DNA of 8,647 nucleotides from Parafilimonas sp. (GCA_023251275.1 JAHEZC010000073.1:1-8647), one strand, 5' to 3'; numbered from the stretch's first letter, positions 1 to 6,787 are shown. Notes: generated by a model not told the origin, from the letters alone. Made by a program: numbers and translations.

Positions 1-1242
1 TACAAAAAATGAAGTGTATGCATTACCCTTGCCATCAAACTCTGTATGCAATGGTCCAAGACCGGGCTTCTGCACCTCTCCATGCAAAGCAGCTTCATAT
101 TTTACAACAGGTATGCCGCCATATTCACCATCGAATGTCTTATCCGCTATCGCTTTCTGCAGCTTTTCAAAACTGAATACAGGGATAAGCGCTGCCAGTT
201 TCCCTGAACCAACAATATATTCTCCCGTAGGATCAACATCGCAGCCATGCGGAGATTTGGGACAGGGAATAAAATAACAAAGACCGGGCAGTGATTTTGC
301 ATCAAGCACATTCACTTCTGTTTCCATGGTGGATTTGGAAGTATGTGATTTTTCATCATACACATTATGCGCATACTTTACAGTTTGCTTTTGCGCTTTG
401 CCTTGTGCAAGATATTCTTCCGCCTTTTTCCAGTTCACGGCAAGAATGAAATCTTTATCTCTTTGCGATGCATTTACTTCAAGCAAAGTATTTGCCTGCT
501 CACTGTTATAACAGGAGAAAAAGAACCAACCCGTAGAAGGCCCTTTGCCTGCATGCGCCAGGTCGAAATCCACACCAGGCAACAAAAGCTGAAATGCAAG
601 TTTCATATTTCCGTCATTTTTATCAACACTCACAAAACTTATCGTGCCTTTAAAATTTTGTTTGTATGTGTTGATGGGAACGTCGCCATTGGTATTGTCC
701 ATTGGTAAGCTGAAGCGTGTGCCTGCAACAATGTATTCACTGTTTTCAGTAGTGAATGGGGAGGAGTGATTACCGCCACTGTTGGGAAGTTCAAGAATTT
801 CAGCCGTGCGGAATGTGCTCAGATCAATCCGTGCCACACGCGGCGTATTATTGGCATTCGCAAAAACCCACTTGCCATCAATATCGCCACCTGTCTGAGA
901 TAGTTCGGGATGGTGCTGATCATCCCACGGCACATAACCATGTGAAGTGTTCAGCATCGGTTTGGTTTCTTCGCTGTATCCCCAACCACTTTCAGGATCG
1001 GCAGCGAAGATCGGGATCACCCGAAGCAACCGCCCAGATGGAAGTCCATACACAGCCATTTGCCCGCTGAAACCTCCTGACACAAAATTATAATACTCGT
1101 CGTATTTGCCCGGCGCCACATAAGCTTTCTGCGCCGCATCACCGCTTACGGCGCTTGCTGCATTCTTTGGCCTGCACCCATATATGCTCCAAAGCATAGC
1201 GACAATCAGTACGACGATAACATTTGATTGAATCTTTTTCAT
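1..1242 (-). CDS. nosZ: Nitrous oxide reductase NosZ, clade II (Sec-type), N-terminal 414 residues; 3' end beyond window
   Basis: Reduces N2O to N2 in the periplasm using a tetranuclear copper-sulfide centre (CuZ) and a dinuclear CuA centre. The minus frame is open from the ATG at 1242 to the window edge. It holds the beta-propeller part: a GKYDEYYNFVSGGFSGQM segment near residues 46-60, the paired histidines of DDQHH (H110/H111), GGNHSS (H159), SPHGCD (H332) and LGPLHTEFD (H399). By spacing and context I match these to five of the seven CuZ ligands. The last two CuZ histidines and the C-terminal cupredoxin CuA domain lie outside. The family is usually about 640-660 residues, so roughly a third is missing because of the window edge, not truncation. 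The N-terminus (MKKIQSNVIVV...) is a Sec-type signal with no twin-arginine, which places it in clade II. A cysteine at 23 (SIYGC) resembles a lipobox. It is downstream of the cytochrome c gene with a 60-bp gap, so probably co-transcribed. The identification is firm. Confidence 0.96.
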   Translation of the reverse strand, partial: MKKIQSNVIVVLIVAMLWSIYGCRPKNAASAVSGDAAQKAYVAPGKYDEYYNFVSGGFSGQMAVYGLPSGRLLRVIPIFAADPESGWGYSEETKPMLNTSHGYVPWDDQHHPELSQTGGDIDGKWVFANANNTPRVARIDLSTFRTAEILELPNSGGNHSSPFTTENSEYIVAGTRFSLPMDNTNGDVPINTYKQNFKGTISFVSVDKNDGNMKLAFQLLLPGVDFDLAHAGKGPSTGWFFFSCYNSEQANTLLEVNASQRDKDFILAVNWKKAEEYLAQGKAQKQTVKYAHNVYDEKSHTSKSTMETEVNVLDAKSLPGLCYFIPCPKSPHGCDVDPTGEYIVGSGKLAALIPVFSFEKLQKAIADKTFDGEYGGIPVVKYEAALHGEVQKPGLGPLHTEFDGKGNAYTSFFV

Positions 1243-1273
1243 AAAAGTTTGTATTTAAGTTTAGCTACAGATT

Positions 1274-1304
1274 TTTCACGTTTCGCTTCTCCCCTTTCAC
1301 GTTT
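1274..1304. repeat. Short direct repeat TTTCACGTTT, two copies
   Basis: TTTCACGTTT occurs at 1274-1283 and 1295-1304, a 21-bp period, in the short gap between the cytochrome c stop and the nosZ start; the second copy overlaps the stop codon. I saw no third copy nearby. It may be a remnant of a simple intergenic repeat or a site acting on the cytochrome-nosZ transcript. Function unknown. Confidence 0.5.
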
Positions 1305-1773
1305 ATTGCACTCCATCGTTTTTCCGCATAAACTCGAGAAGGCTGCGTGCATCATCATCACTCAGGTTTTGATTCGGCATTCTCACAAGACATATCTCGA
1401 GTTGCGCCTGCGCTTCAGGATCTTTGGTAATCATTTCATCTGTGTTGGTAACAAAATTCATGATCCACACGGGTTCCCGTCGTGTGGTAACACCAGCCCA
1501 ACCGGGGCCTACCAATTTTTCATTCGTGAGTTTGTGGCACGCAGAGCATTTTACATCATATACTTTTTTTCCTGCGTCTGCCATAGCTGCATTCAAATGT
1601 TCGCCGACATCTACTTTAGTGAATTTTCCTTCACCTCGTTTTGGATCATAAGAAGGATTCCCGCTTGCTGCTTTATTTTCCGCGGATGCATCTGGTGTTG
1701 ATTCTTTATTGCCTGTGCCGCTGCACGCAAACAGCAATGTGCCAAGTGTACTGATAATGATAATTTTTTTCAT
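1303..1773 (-). CDS. Monoheme c-type cytochrome lipoprotein, likely electron donor to NosZ
   Basis: A 156-residue protein with a lipoprotein signal peptide (charged KK, hydrophobic IIIISTLGTLLFA, lipobox LFAC with C17 as the lipid-bearing residue), then a low-complexity Ser/Ala/Asn linker to about residue 50, and a class I cytochrome c domain. The heme-binding CxxCH is CSACH at residues 76-80. M132 in RMPNQNLSDDDA is the likely distal ligand, in the usual place before the C-terminal helix. It lies directly upstream of nosZ on the same strand, and small cytochromes c are common in clade II nos clusters, so transfer of electrons from the quinol/cytochrome pool to the NosZ CuA centre is the likely role; this is inferred from position. 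The ATG at 1773 begins the signal peptide immediately. The upstream region is shared with the divergent Crp/Fnr gene and contains an FNR-type box. Confidence 0.93.
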   Translation of the reverse strand: MKKIIIISTLGTLLFACSGTGNKESTPDASAENKAASGNPSYDPKRGEGKFTKVDVGEHLNAAMADAGKKVYDVKCSACHKLTNEKLVGPGWAGVTTRREPVWIMNFVTNTDEMITKDPEAQAQLEICLVRMPNQNLSDDDARSLLEFMRKNDGVQ

Positions 1774-1906
1774 AATGCTTAATTTAAAATGCAGTGCAAG
1801 GTTACACTGAGGGAAAGAGGAATTTTATGCGCAGAATCATAATTGCATATAATGCCGGATGAACAAAAAATAATTTATTCATATTCAATACTTTTTCATT
1901 CAAAGC

Positions 1907-1920
1907 ATGATTACAATCAT
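1907..1920. promoter_or_regulatory. FNR-type operator ATGAT-N4-ATCAT in the divergent cytochrome c/regulator promoter region
   Basis: ATGATTACAATCAT is a perfect 5-4-5 inverted repeat, close to the FNR/NNR consensus TTGAT-N4-ATCAA. It lies 133 bp before the cytochrome c start and about 80 bp before the regulator start. The same half-sites recur at 2599-2612 in front of the membrane-protein gene. The binding protein is inferred to be the adjacent Crp/Fnr regulator. Confidence 0.7.
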
Positions 1921-1928
1921 ATTTTCAG

Positions 1929-1942
1929 ATGCCGGGTATCAT
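1929..1942. promoter_or_regulatory. Possible second, degenerate FNR-type half-site pair
   Basis: ATGCC-GGGT-ATCAT keeps a full right half-site and three of five bases on the left. Its centre is 22 bp (about two helical turns) from the perfect box, and about 43 bp before the start predicted from the -7 element at 1965-1972, a usual class II activator position. Weak on its own. Confidence 0.3.
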
Positions 1943-1964
1943 GCACGCATAATGGGGTTGCCGA

Positions 1965-1972
1965 TAGTTTTG
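1965..1972 (+). promoter_or_regulatory. Bacteroidota -7 promoter element for the Crp/Fnr gene
   Basis: TAGTTTTG matches the Bacteroidota sigma -7 consensus TAnnTTTG exactly. It predicts a transcript starting near 1978-1980, which would exclude the TTG at 1977 as a start codon and favour the ATG pair at 2001/2004. No clear -33 TTG is seen, as expected if an activator bound at the FNR-type boxes substitutes. Confidence 0.45.
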
Positions 1973-2000
1973 ATATTTGAAAAACTTCAAATCCATTGTT

Positions 2001-2597
2001 ATGATGATTGATATTGACCTTCTGCTTGCATGGGGCGCCACTTATAAAAAAGTGTCAGCAGGAGAAATCATTTTCAGGGAAGGAACACAGGCATCATTTT
2101 ATCACCAGCTTGTCAGCGGAAGAGTGAAATGGGTGAATATAACTGATGACGGCAGGGAATTTATACAGGTGATCGCGGAGCCGGGTGAATGTTTTGGAGA
2201 ATTTCCCATGTTTGACGGTGAGCCTTATGCAGCATCCGCTTTTGCTGAAGAAGATTCAATCATTATACGTTTGCATCAATATACCTTTCACCAGTTATTG
2301 AAAGAATATCCTGAGATACATTTCAAATTCTCCGCGATGCTGACGCAGCGGCTGCGTTTCAAATTTATGCTGCTGAAAGAAATCGCCTGCAGTGATCCTG
2401 CACACAGGATTGAAACGTTGTTGAATTACATGAAAAAATCAGCGAAAAATATCTGCCCCAAATGCAGTAAAGTTAATCTCACAAGGCAGCAAATCGCTGA
2501 TATGACAGGACTGCGTGTAGAGACCGTAATACGTACCATCAGGCATTTACACGACAAAGGCGCTTTAATGATACAGAGAGGTAAAGTATTTTGCTGA
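2001..2597 (+). CDS. Crp/Fnr-family transcriptional regulator, likely regulator of the nos locus
   Basis: A cytoplasmic DNA-binding regulator. From the ATG at 2001 it has 198 residues: a cyclic-nucleotide-binding-like beta-roll at about 10-105 (FREGTQASFYHQLVSGRVKW, then GECFGEFPMFDGEPYAAS), a long dimer helix at about 106-135 (LTQRLRFKFMLLKEI), and a Crp-type helix-turn-helix at about 160-181 (LTRQQIADMTGLRVETVIR). The N-terminal four-cysteine cluster of classical FNR is absent, so an FNR-style 4Fe-4S sensor is not expected. Instead a CPKC pair (C152, C155) lies just before the helix-turn-helix, with further cysteines at 63, 129 and 198. A frame-continuous TTG at 1977 is rejected because the promoter lies on it; 2001 and 2004 are equally good ATGs. 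It is divergent from the cytochrome c-nosZ pair and flanked on both sides by FNR-type boxes, so autoregulation and control of both neighbours is likely. The inducing signal (NO, low oxygen or redox) cannot be read from the sequence. Confidence 0.92.
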   Translation: MMIDIDLLLAWGATYKKVSAGEIIFREGTQASFYHQLVSGRVKWVNITDDGREFIQVIAEPGECFGEFPMFDGEPYAASAFAEEDSIIIRLHQYTFHQLLKEYPEIHFKFSAMLTQRLRFKFMLLKEIACSDPAHRIETLLNYMKKSAKNICPKCSKVNLTRQQIADMTGLRVETVIRTIRHLHDKGALMIQRGKVFC

Positions 2598-2598
2598 T

Positions 2599-2612
2599 AT
2601 GATTTCAATCAT
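2599..2612. promoter_or_regulatory. FNR-type operator ATGAT-N4-ATCAT upstream of the 12-TM membrane-protein gene
   Basis: ATGATTTCAATCAT is a perfect 5-4-5 inverted repeat with half-sites identical to those at 1907-1920. It starts 2 bp after the regulator stop and ends 42 bp before the membrane-protein ATG. Its centre is about 42 bp before the transcription start predicted from the -7-like element at 2633-2640, a typical activator position. Confidence 0.7.
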
Positions 2613-2632
2613 ACAAGGGAACAGATACCATT

Positions 2633-2640
2633 TATATTTT
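2633..2640 (+). promoter_or_regulatory. Near-consensus -7 element for the 12-TM membrane-protein gene
   Basis: TATATTTT, followed by G, is one base off TAnnTTTG. It lies 27.5 bp after the centre of the FNR-type box, similar to the layout before the regulator gene. The implied leader is very short, about 8 nt before the ATG at 2655. Confidence 0.3.
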
Positions 2641-2654
2641 GCAAATAAAATTTG

Positions 2655-3893
2655 ATGAACATTTCGCTTCACGGATGGATTCGCATCTCGCTGTTTAACC
2701 TGTTGGTTGTTGCTTTTCTGGGAATGATATTACGCTATAAAATTGCTTTTCCGCTTCCCCTTGTTGAACAGAAGCATATACTGGAAGCTCATTCACATTT
2801 TGCTTTCGCCGGCTGGATATCGCAGGCGCTGATGACTCTGGTCATTGCTTATCTATCAAAGCACGTGGTGAGAATTTCTTATAAAAGATACGAGGTATTG
2901 CTATCTGCCAACCTTCTTTGCGCTTATGGCATGTTGTTCAGCTTCCCGTTTGAAGGATATGGGATCATTTCCATCATTTTCTCCACTTCCTCTATCCTTA
3001 CCGCTTATGCATTTGTTATAATTGTATGGAGAGACCTAAATAAAATCACTGAAAATTCAGTGACTGTTCCCTGGCTGAAAGCATCGCTTGTATTCAATGC
3101 ATTTTCTTCATTAGGCGCTTTCGCTCTTGCTTTCATGATGGCAAATAAGATTACACATCAAAACTGGTATCTGCTTGCAGTTTATTTTTTTCTGCACTTT
3201 CAATACAATGGTTGGTTCTTCTTTGCATGCATGGGACTGATAAGTGAAAAAATTCCTATTAACATTCTTTCAGCAACATTGCGTAAAAAAATATTTTACC
3301 TGTTTGCCTTTGCCTGTGTGCCTGCATATTTCCTGTCGGTATTGTGGCTGGATTTACCTTTTTGGATATATGCTATTATAGTCGCTGCTGCTTTGGCTCA
3401 GGTGATTGGGTGGAGTTTATTTGTACAAAAAATTATCCCCGGGAGGAAAATGATTTTTTATAGTGCGCATAACATCATTCGCCTGCTCTTATTATTTTCA
3501 GCAGCAGCACTCTCTGTAAAACTGTTACTCCAATTGGGTTCTACCATTCCATCCCTCAGTACATGGGCTTTTGGTTTCAGGTCAATCGTCATCGGATACC
3601 TCCATCTTATTTTGCTTGGAGTGATCACATTATATCTTCTCTTTGATATTATGTATGAAGGCTTCATGCCGGTAAATAAGAAAACTATCAGGGGCGTGAT
3701 GATTTTTGCATGCAGCATTATTGTAAACGAATTGTTGCTTATGACCCAGGGACTTGCTGATATCAGCTATCATAGTGTTCCGTATGCTAATGAATTATTA
3801 TTTGGCGCAGCATGTGCGATGTTTATAGGATTACTCATCTTACTTTTGGGGAAAAACAGTCGGCCTGATGAACTGGTTCCTTCCAGCATATAG
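2655..3893 (+). CDS. 12-TM membrane protein with conserved histidines, possible divergent heme-copper-oxidase-like protein
   Basis: A 412-residue, very hydrophobic protein with about 12 transmembrane helices (roughly 10-28, 47-67, 80-99, 102-124, 141-162, 171-195, 213-231, 236-258, 273-292, 311-330, 342-360, 380-399). Intramembrane histidines are H46/H48 at the start of TM2 (EAHSHFAFAGW), H181 in TM6 (LHFQYNGWFFF), H272 before TM9 and H317 in TM10 (GYLHLILLG). Twelve helices with histidines in TM2, TM6 and TM10 recall subunit I of heme-copper oxidases and NO reductases, where TM2 and TM10 hold the low-spin heme. The TM7 His-His pair expected for the CuB/FeB site is not there, so a standard oxidase is unlikely. 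A TTG at 2652 is in frame, but the ATG at 2655 is preferred. It follows the Crp/Fnr gene and has its own FNR-type box, which ties it to N2O or NO metabolism. Heme binding, electron transfer or NO handling are possible; the function is not established. Confidence 0.85.
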   Translation: MNISLHGWIRISLFNLLVVAFLGMILRYKIAFPLPLVEQKHILEAHSHFAFAGWISQALMTLVIAYLSKHVVRISYKRYEVLLSANLLCAYGMLFSFPFEGYGIISIIFSTSSILTAYAFVIIVWRDLNKITENSVTVPWLKASLVFNAFSSLGAFALAFMMANKITHQNWYLLAVYFFLHFQYNGWFFFACMGLISEKIPINILSATLRKKIFYLFAFACVPAYFLSVLWLDLPFWIYAIIVAAALAQVIGWSLFVQKIIPGRKMIFYSAHNIIRLLLLFSAAALSVKLLLQLGSTIPSLSTWAFGFRSIVIGYLHLILLGVITLYLLFDIMYEGFMPVNKKTIRGVMIFACSIIVNELLLMTQGLADISYHSVPYANELLFGAACAMFIGLLILLLGKNSRPDELVPSSI

Positions 3894-4102
3894 ATCTATT
3901 CTCATTCATACTTAAACTCTTGCTTTATGTAAGACTGCTGGCCCGCAGCGGAGGCTTGAGCAGAGCAGCGAAAAATTTTTTGTTGATAAGTGATCAGCAA
4001 TGGCTAAAAGCAACAAATATCAGTTTCATATTCCGGTAACCGCTATATTTTTGCTGAAGACAGCACCAACTAAGCAGCAAAAAAAACTATATTTAATTCC
4101 CG
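3894..4102. other. Intergenic region with a GC-rich hairpin
   Basis: No gene is seen in these 209 bp. A hairpin can form at 3935-3951 (6-bp stem including one G-T pair, loop GCCCG), followed by the GC-rich stretch GGAGGCTTGAGCAGAGCAGCG split across 3950-3970 and a T-run at 3976-3981. The T-run is about 24 nt from the stem, so this is not a standard intrinsic terminator, though it may mark the 3' end of the membrane-protein transcript. A promoter for the DKNYY gene must lie here but no clear TAnnTTTG was found. Confidence 0.4.
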
Positions 4103-4756
4103 ATGTATCATGCTAAAATTCTTCTTGTGTCATTACTATCTTTTCTTTTCGGATGCAGGCCATCTGACAAATCAAAGGTTTTCAAAATAGAGGATGGCGT
4201 TGCTTACTATCGTGACGAGGCCATAAGACTGAGTGATGCAAAAAGTTTCGGGGCGCTTAATGAGCATTACGCAAAGGATAAAAACCATGTATGGTATTGT
4301 GATACCTACCGCAGCGGACAGGGTTATTTTTCAACAAAACGAAACCGCATCACTGCAATCGAAAAGGCTGACCCCACCACATTCAGAATTTTCCAGAACG
4401 GCTATGCCAGGGATAAGGCAAATATATTTTTTGAAGGGGTATTCTTTCCAGTAAAAGATATCAATTCATTTCAGATACTTGATTACAGTTTTGCAAAAGA
4501 CCGCCTCAGCGGTTATTATATGCAGGCAGAAATTCCGGGAAGCGATGGCAGCACATTTGCCGGTTTAGACAATCACTATTCAAGAGATAGCAGTCATATT
4601 TTTTATTCAACTATCGGGCCTGGTGGCGCAGTGACATCCATTTCGGTACAGCATGCCGACGTTGCAAGCTTTACCCTTTTAGAAAACCGGACTGACAGCG
4701 CAGATGCTACGGATAAAGGTGCTGTTTACCTGAAAGGGGAAAAAGTGAAGAAGTAA
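4103..4756 (+). CDS. DKNYY-repeat lipoprotein, function unknown
   Basis: A 217-residue protein with a lipoprotein signal (MYHAKILLVSLLSFLFGC, lipobox FGC with C18), so exported and lipid-anchored. The mature part carries five repeats of the DKNYY type, a charged K/R-D-K followed by an aromatic pair: AKDKNHVWY (57-65), ARDKANIFF (102-110), AKDRLSGYY (131-139), SRDSSHIFY (160-168) and ATDKGAVYL (202-210). Between them are the linkers usual for the family (ADPTTFRIF, DINSFQIL, ADVASFTLL). DKNYY proteins have no established biochemical role. The gene is on the strand of its neighbours, 209 bp after the 12-TM gene and 84 bp before the amidohydrolase. A relic of a second DKNYY gene at 6671-6787 matches residues 174-217 of this protein. 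Confidence 0.88.
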   Translation: MYHAKILLVSLLSFLFGCRPSDKSKVFKIEDGVAYYRDEAIRLSDAKSFGALNEHYAKDKNHVWYCDTYRSGQGYFSTKRNRITAIEKADPTTFRIFQNGYARDKANIFFEGVFFPVKDINSFQILDYSFAKDRLSGYYMQAEIPGSDGSTFAGLDNHYSRDSSHIFYSTIGPGGAVTSISVQHADVASFTLLENRTDSADATDKGAVYLKGEKVKK

Positions 4757-4772
4757 GCGTGCGTTATAAAGA

Positions 4773-4788
4773 TTCAAAGCGCTTTGAA
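4773..4788. promoter_or_regulatory. Perfect 16-bp palindrome, candidate operator of the amidohydrolase gene
   Basis: TTCAAAGCGCTTTGAA is its own reverse complement with no spacer. It lies 17 bp after the DKNYY stop and 52 bp before the amidohydrolase ATG. As RNA it would leave a weak stem with a 4-nt loop and no following T-run, so a site for a dimeric DNA-binding protein is more likely than a terminator. A second weak A/T inverted repeat (AAATAAG at 4787-4793, CTTATTT at 4804-4810) overlaps its right end. Confidence 0.45.
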
Positions 4789-4840
4789 ATAAGTTAACTT
4801 TATCTTATTTAAATTCAAAAGACATTCACTGTAAAATAAA

Positions 4841-6598
4841 ATGAACAAAATGAAACTAAAAGCCTCTGAAAGAATTGTCATTTTTGCGTTGATAATTTTA
4901 AGTTGTAATCAGGCCACACAACAAACATCTTCCACTGAATTTCCTGCTGCCGATGCCATTTACTATGACGGGGACATTTTAACGATGGAAGGCGACAGTG
5001 CTAACTATGCAGAGGCAGTTGCCATAAAAAATGGTCAAATCATTTTTACAGGACCTAAATCGGAAGCTGAAAAATTCCGGGGTGACAGTACAAAAATGAA
5101 TGATCTGAAGGGTAAAACCATGATGCCCGGTTTTATTGATCCGCACCTGCATCCGATACTGGGATCCGTAGTTTTAAATACAAAATTTGCTACTCCATTC
5201 GATTGGGTTTTTCCCTGGGGGAAGGTGAATGCTGTTCGTGGCCATGACGCTTTTATAGCCAAAGTAAAGGAATACAATGCAGCTTTAAAAAATCCCGCCG
5301 AGTTGCTGATTGTGTGGGGCTACATGCAGCCTTTTGATGGCAACATGTCCCGCAGGGAATTAGATTCAATTTCTGCTATACGGCCAATCATTATTTGGCA
5401 TTATTCTACTCATGAAATGTACCTGAATACTGCGGCGCTTAAATCATTGGGTATTACGGAAGCTGCAACAAAAGCTAATAAACAGGTATCTTATGACCAG
5501 GGCAGGTTTTGGGAAGCAGGTTTTTTTGAAATAGTCATACCCAAATTAGCACCTGCTATTATGAATGACAGTGTCATGAAAGTTGCCATGGAAAAGTTTC
5601 GTGAGGTTACACATCTTGGCGGCGTCACGACTGTAGGCGATATGGCTACCGGCGTAACCGGCAGTCTTTCTGCCGATTTGAAATTTATTGAGAATGGGTT
5701 AGAAAATGATCAAACTCCTTTCCGCATCCAGTTAACGCCTGACGTTAATACGCTAAACCTTGTTATGGGCGGTGATTACAGTAAAACGCTTGCTGCAGTG
5801 AAAGAATTTGAAAAAAAAGGTACAGCTCATATTGCAGCAGGGCATAGCGTAAAACTATTTGCCGACGGAGCATTTTTTAGTGAAAATTTCCAGGTGCTGC
5901 CTCCGGGATATTCAGATGGTCACGAGGGATCATGGATTATGCAACCTGACCGTTTGAAAAAAAGTATAAAATTCTGGTGGGATTCTTCTGACTACACCAT
6001 TCACATACACTGTAACGGTAGCGAGGGACTTGCAGTAATTCTCGACGAATTAAAAAAGTTAGAGAAAGAGCACCCGAAACAGGACCACCGGCTAACCATC
6101 GAGCATTTCGGGCAATCTTCAGCCGAACAATCTCAACAAATTGCTTCATCAGGTGCAGTTGTATCTGCCAACCCGTACTATCTTTATTCAATGGGCGATA
6201 AATTCGCCGCCGGAAATCTCGGACAGGAAAGAGCATCGCAAATGGTACGCCTTGGTTCATTGCTTAAAGCGAAAGTGCCTTTTGCGCTTCACTCAGATTT
6301 TACCATGGCCCCTTTACAACCTTTGCTATTAGCATGGATTACCGTAAACCGGGTAACTGCCGATGGTACTTTAATGGCATCGGAAGAAAAGATACCTGTG
6401 TACAATGCATTACAGGCCATTACCTGTAACGCCGCTTTTGTATTGCGCCTGGAAAAAGAAACTGGCAGTATAAAAACCGGGAAAAAAGCTGATTTTGTAA
6501 TATTAGCAGAAAACCCGATGAAAGCAGATCCTATGAAAATTAAGGATATAAAAATTCTGGAAACAGTTTTTGAGGGAAAATCTTTCCCGGAGAATTAG
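4841..6598 (+). CDS. Exported lipoprotein amidohydrolase, YtcJ-like (amidohydrolase family 3)
   Basis: A 585-residue metal-dependent hydrolase of the amidohydrolase superfamily. The N-terminus is a lipoprotein signal (ASERIVIFALIILSC, lipid-bearing C22). Next come the small N-terminal beta-sandwich part (DAIYYDGDILTMEG...AVAIKNGQIIFTG) and the TIM barrel. The metal-site pattern is visible: HxH in GFIDPHLHP (H102, H104), K338 in HSVKLFADGAF as a possible bridging lysine, H388/H390 in IHIHCNG, H422 in LTIEHFG and D486 in HSDFTM. The C-terminus returns to the sandwich with GSIKTGKKADFVIL, typical of the family. Length and order fit YtcJ-like proteins, which act on N-acyl or cyclic amide substrates; the substrate here cannot be named. 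It is probably lipid-anchored in the outer membrane or periplasm. An alternative ATG at 4850 is possible. The 84-bp upstream gap holds a 16-bp palindrome, so it may have its own promoter. Confidence 0.92.
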   Translation: MNKMKLKASERIVIFALIILSCNQATQQTSSTEFPAADAIYYDGDILTMEGDSANYAEAVAIKNGQIIFTGPKSEAEKFRGDSTKMNDLKGKTMMPGFIDPHLHPILGSVVLNTKFATPFDWVFPWGKVNAVRGHDAFIAKVKEYNAALKNPAELLIVWGYMQPFDGNMSRRELDSISAIRPIIIWHYSTHEMYLNTAALKSLGITEAATKANKQVSYDQGRFWEAGFFEIVIPKLAPAIMNDSVMKVAMEKFREVTHLGGVTTVGDMATGVTGSLSADLKFIENGLENDQTPFRIQLTPDVNTLNLVMGGDYSKTLAAVKEFEKKGTAHIAAGHSVKLFADGAFFSENFQVLPPGYSDGHEGSWIMQPDRLKKSIKFWWDSSDYTIHIHCNGSEGLAVILDELKKLEKEHPKQDHRLTIEHFGQSSAEQSQQIASSGAVVSANPYYLYSMGDKFAAGNLGQERASQMVRLGSLLKAKVPFALHSDFTMAPLQPLLLAWITVNRVTADGTLMASEEKIPVYNALQAITCNAAFVLRLEKETGSIKTGKKADFVILAENPMKADPMKIKDIKILETVFEGKSFPEN

Positions 6599-6670
6599 TA
6601 CTTATAAAACACAAAATCCACCCGCAGCCCTTGTTTCGCTGAAGACACAGGAAATGGCGAGGACGAGAAA

Positions 6671-6787
6671 GGAGTGCTAAAATCCACTACGGTACAGCAT
6701 GTCGACGTTGTAAGCTTTACTCATAACGTGACTGACAGCGCAGATGCAACAGATAAAAATGTTTTTTATTTTAAAGGAAAAAAGTGA
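6671..6787 (+). pseudogene. Relic of a second DKNYY lipoprotein gene, 3' end only
   Basis: This stretch aligns with the last 44 codons of the intact DKNYY gene (about 4625-4756). Shared blocks include GGTACAGCAT, CGACGTTG, AAGCTTTAC, GACTGACAGCGCAGATGC and, past the stop, AAAAAGTGAAGAAGTAAGCG with one A missing. Relative to the intact gene there is a 6-nt in-frame deletion and a 1-nt loss near the end that moves the stop to TGA at 6785-6787. The reading frame ends in TDKNVFYFKGKK, closer to the DKNYY consensus than the intact copy. The frame opens after a stop at 6605-6607 without any ATG, and only the last repeat remains. It is therefore a 5'-truncated remnant, not a gene. Confidence 0.8.

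Noticed and set aside
14..1070. Several plus-strand open frames over the nosZ region (14-277, 326-511, 367-708, 756-1070)
   Set aside because: The minus strand encodes an unbroken, clearly recognisable NosZ; these frames have no family resemblance and are shadows.
1228..1701. Plus-strand frame of 157 codons opposite the cytochrome c gene
   Set aside because: It is the antisense of a gene with CxxCH and a lipoprotein signal; its Cys/Phe-rich composition is typical of an antisense shadow.
1977..2000. TTG start extending the Crp/Fnr protein by 8 residues
   Set aside because: It overlaps the predicted promoter and transcription start, and two ATGs at 2001/2004 lie before the conserved domain.
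4009..4020. 12-nt match AGCAACAAATAT shared with 6860-6871
   Set aside because: Considered as further evidence of the duplication, but its position relative to the flanking genes and relics does not correspond, and flanking bases do not align; it may be chance.
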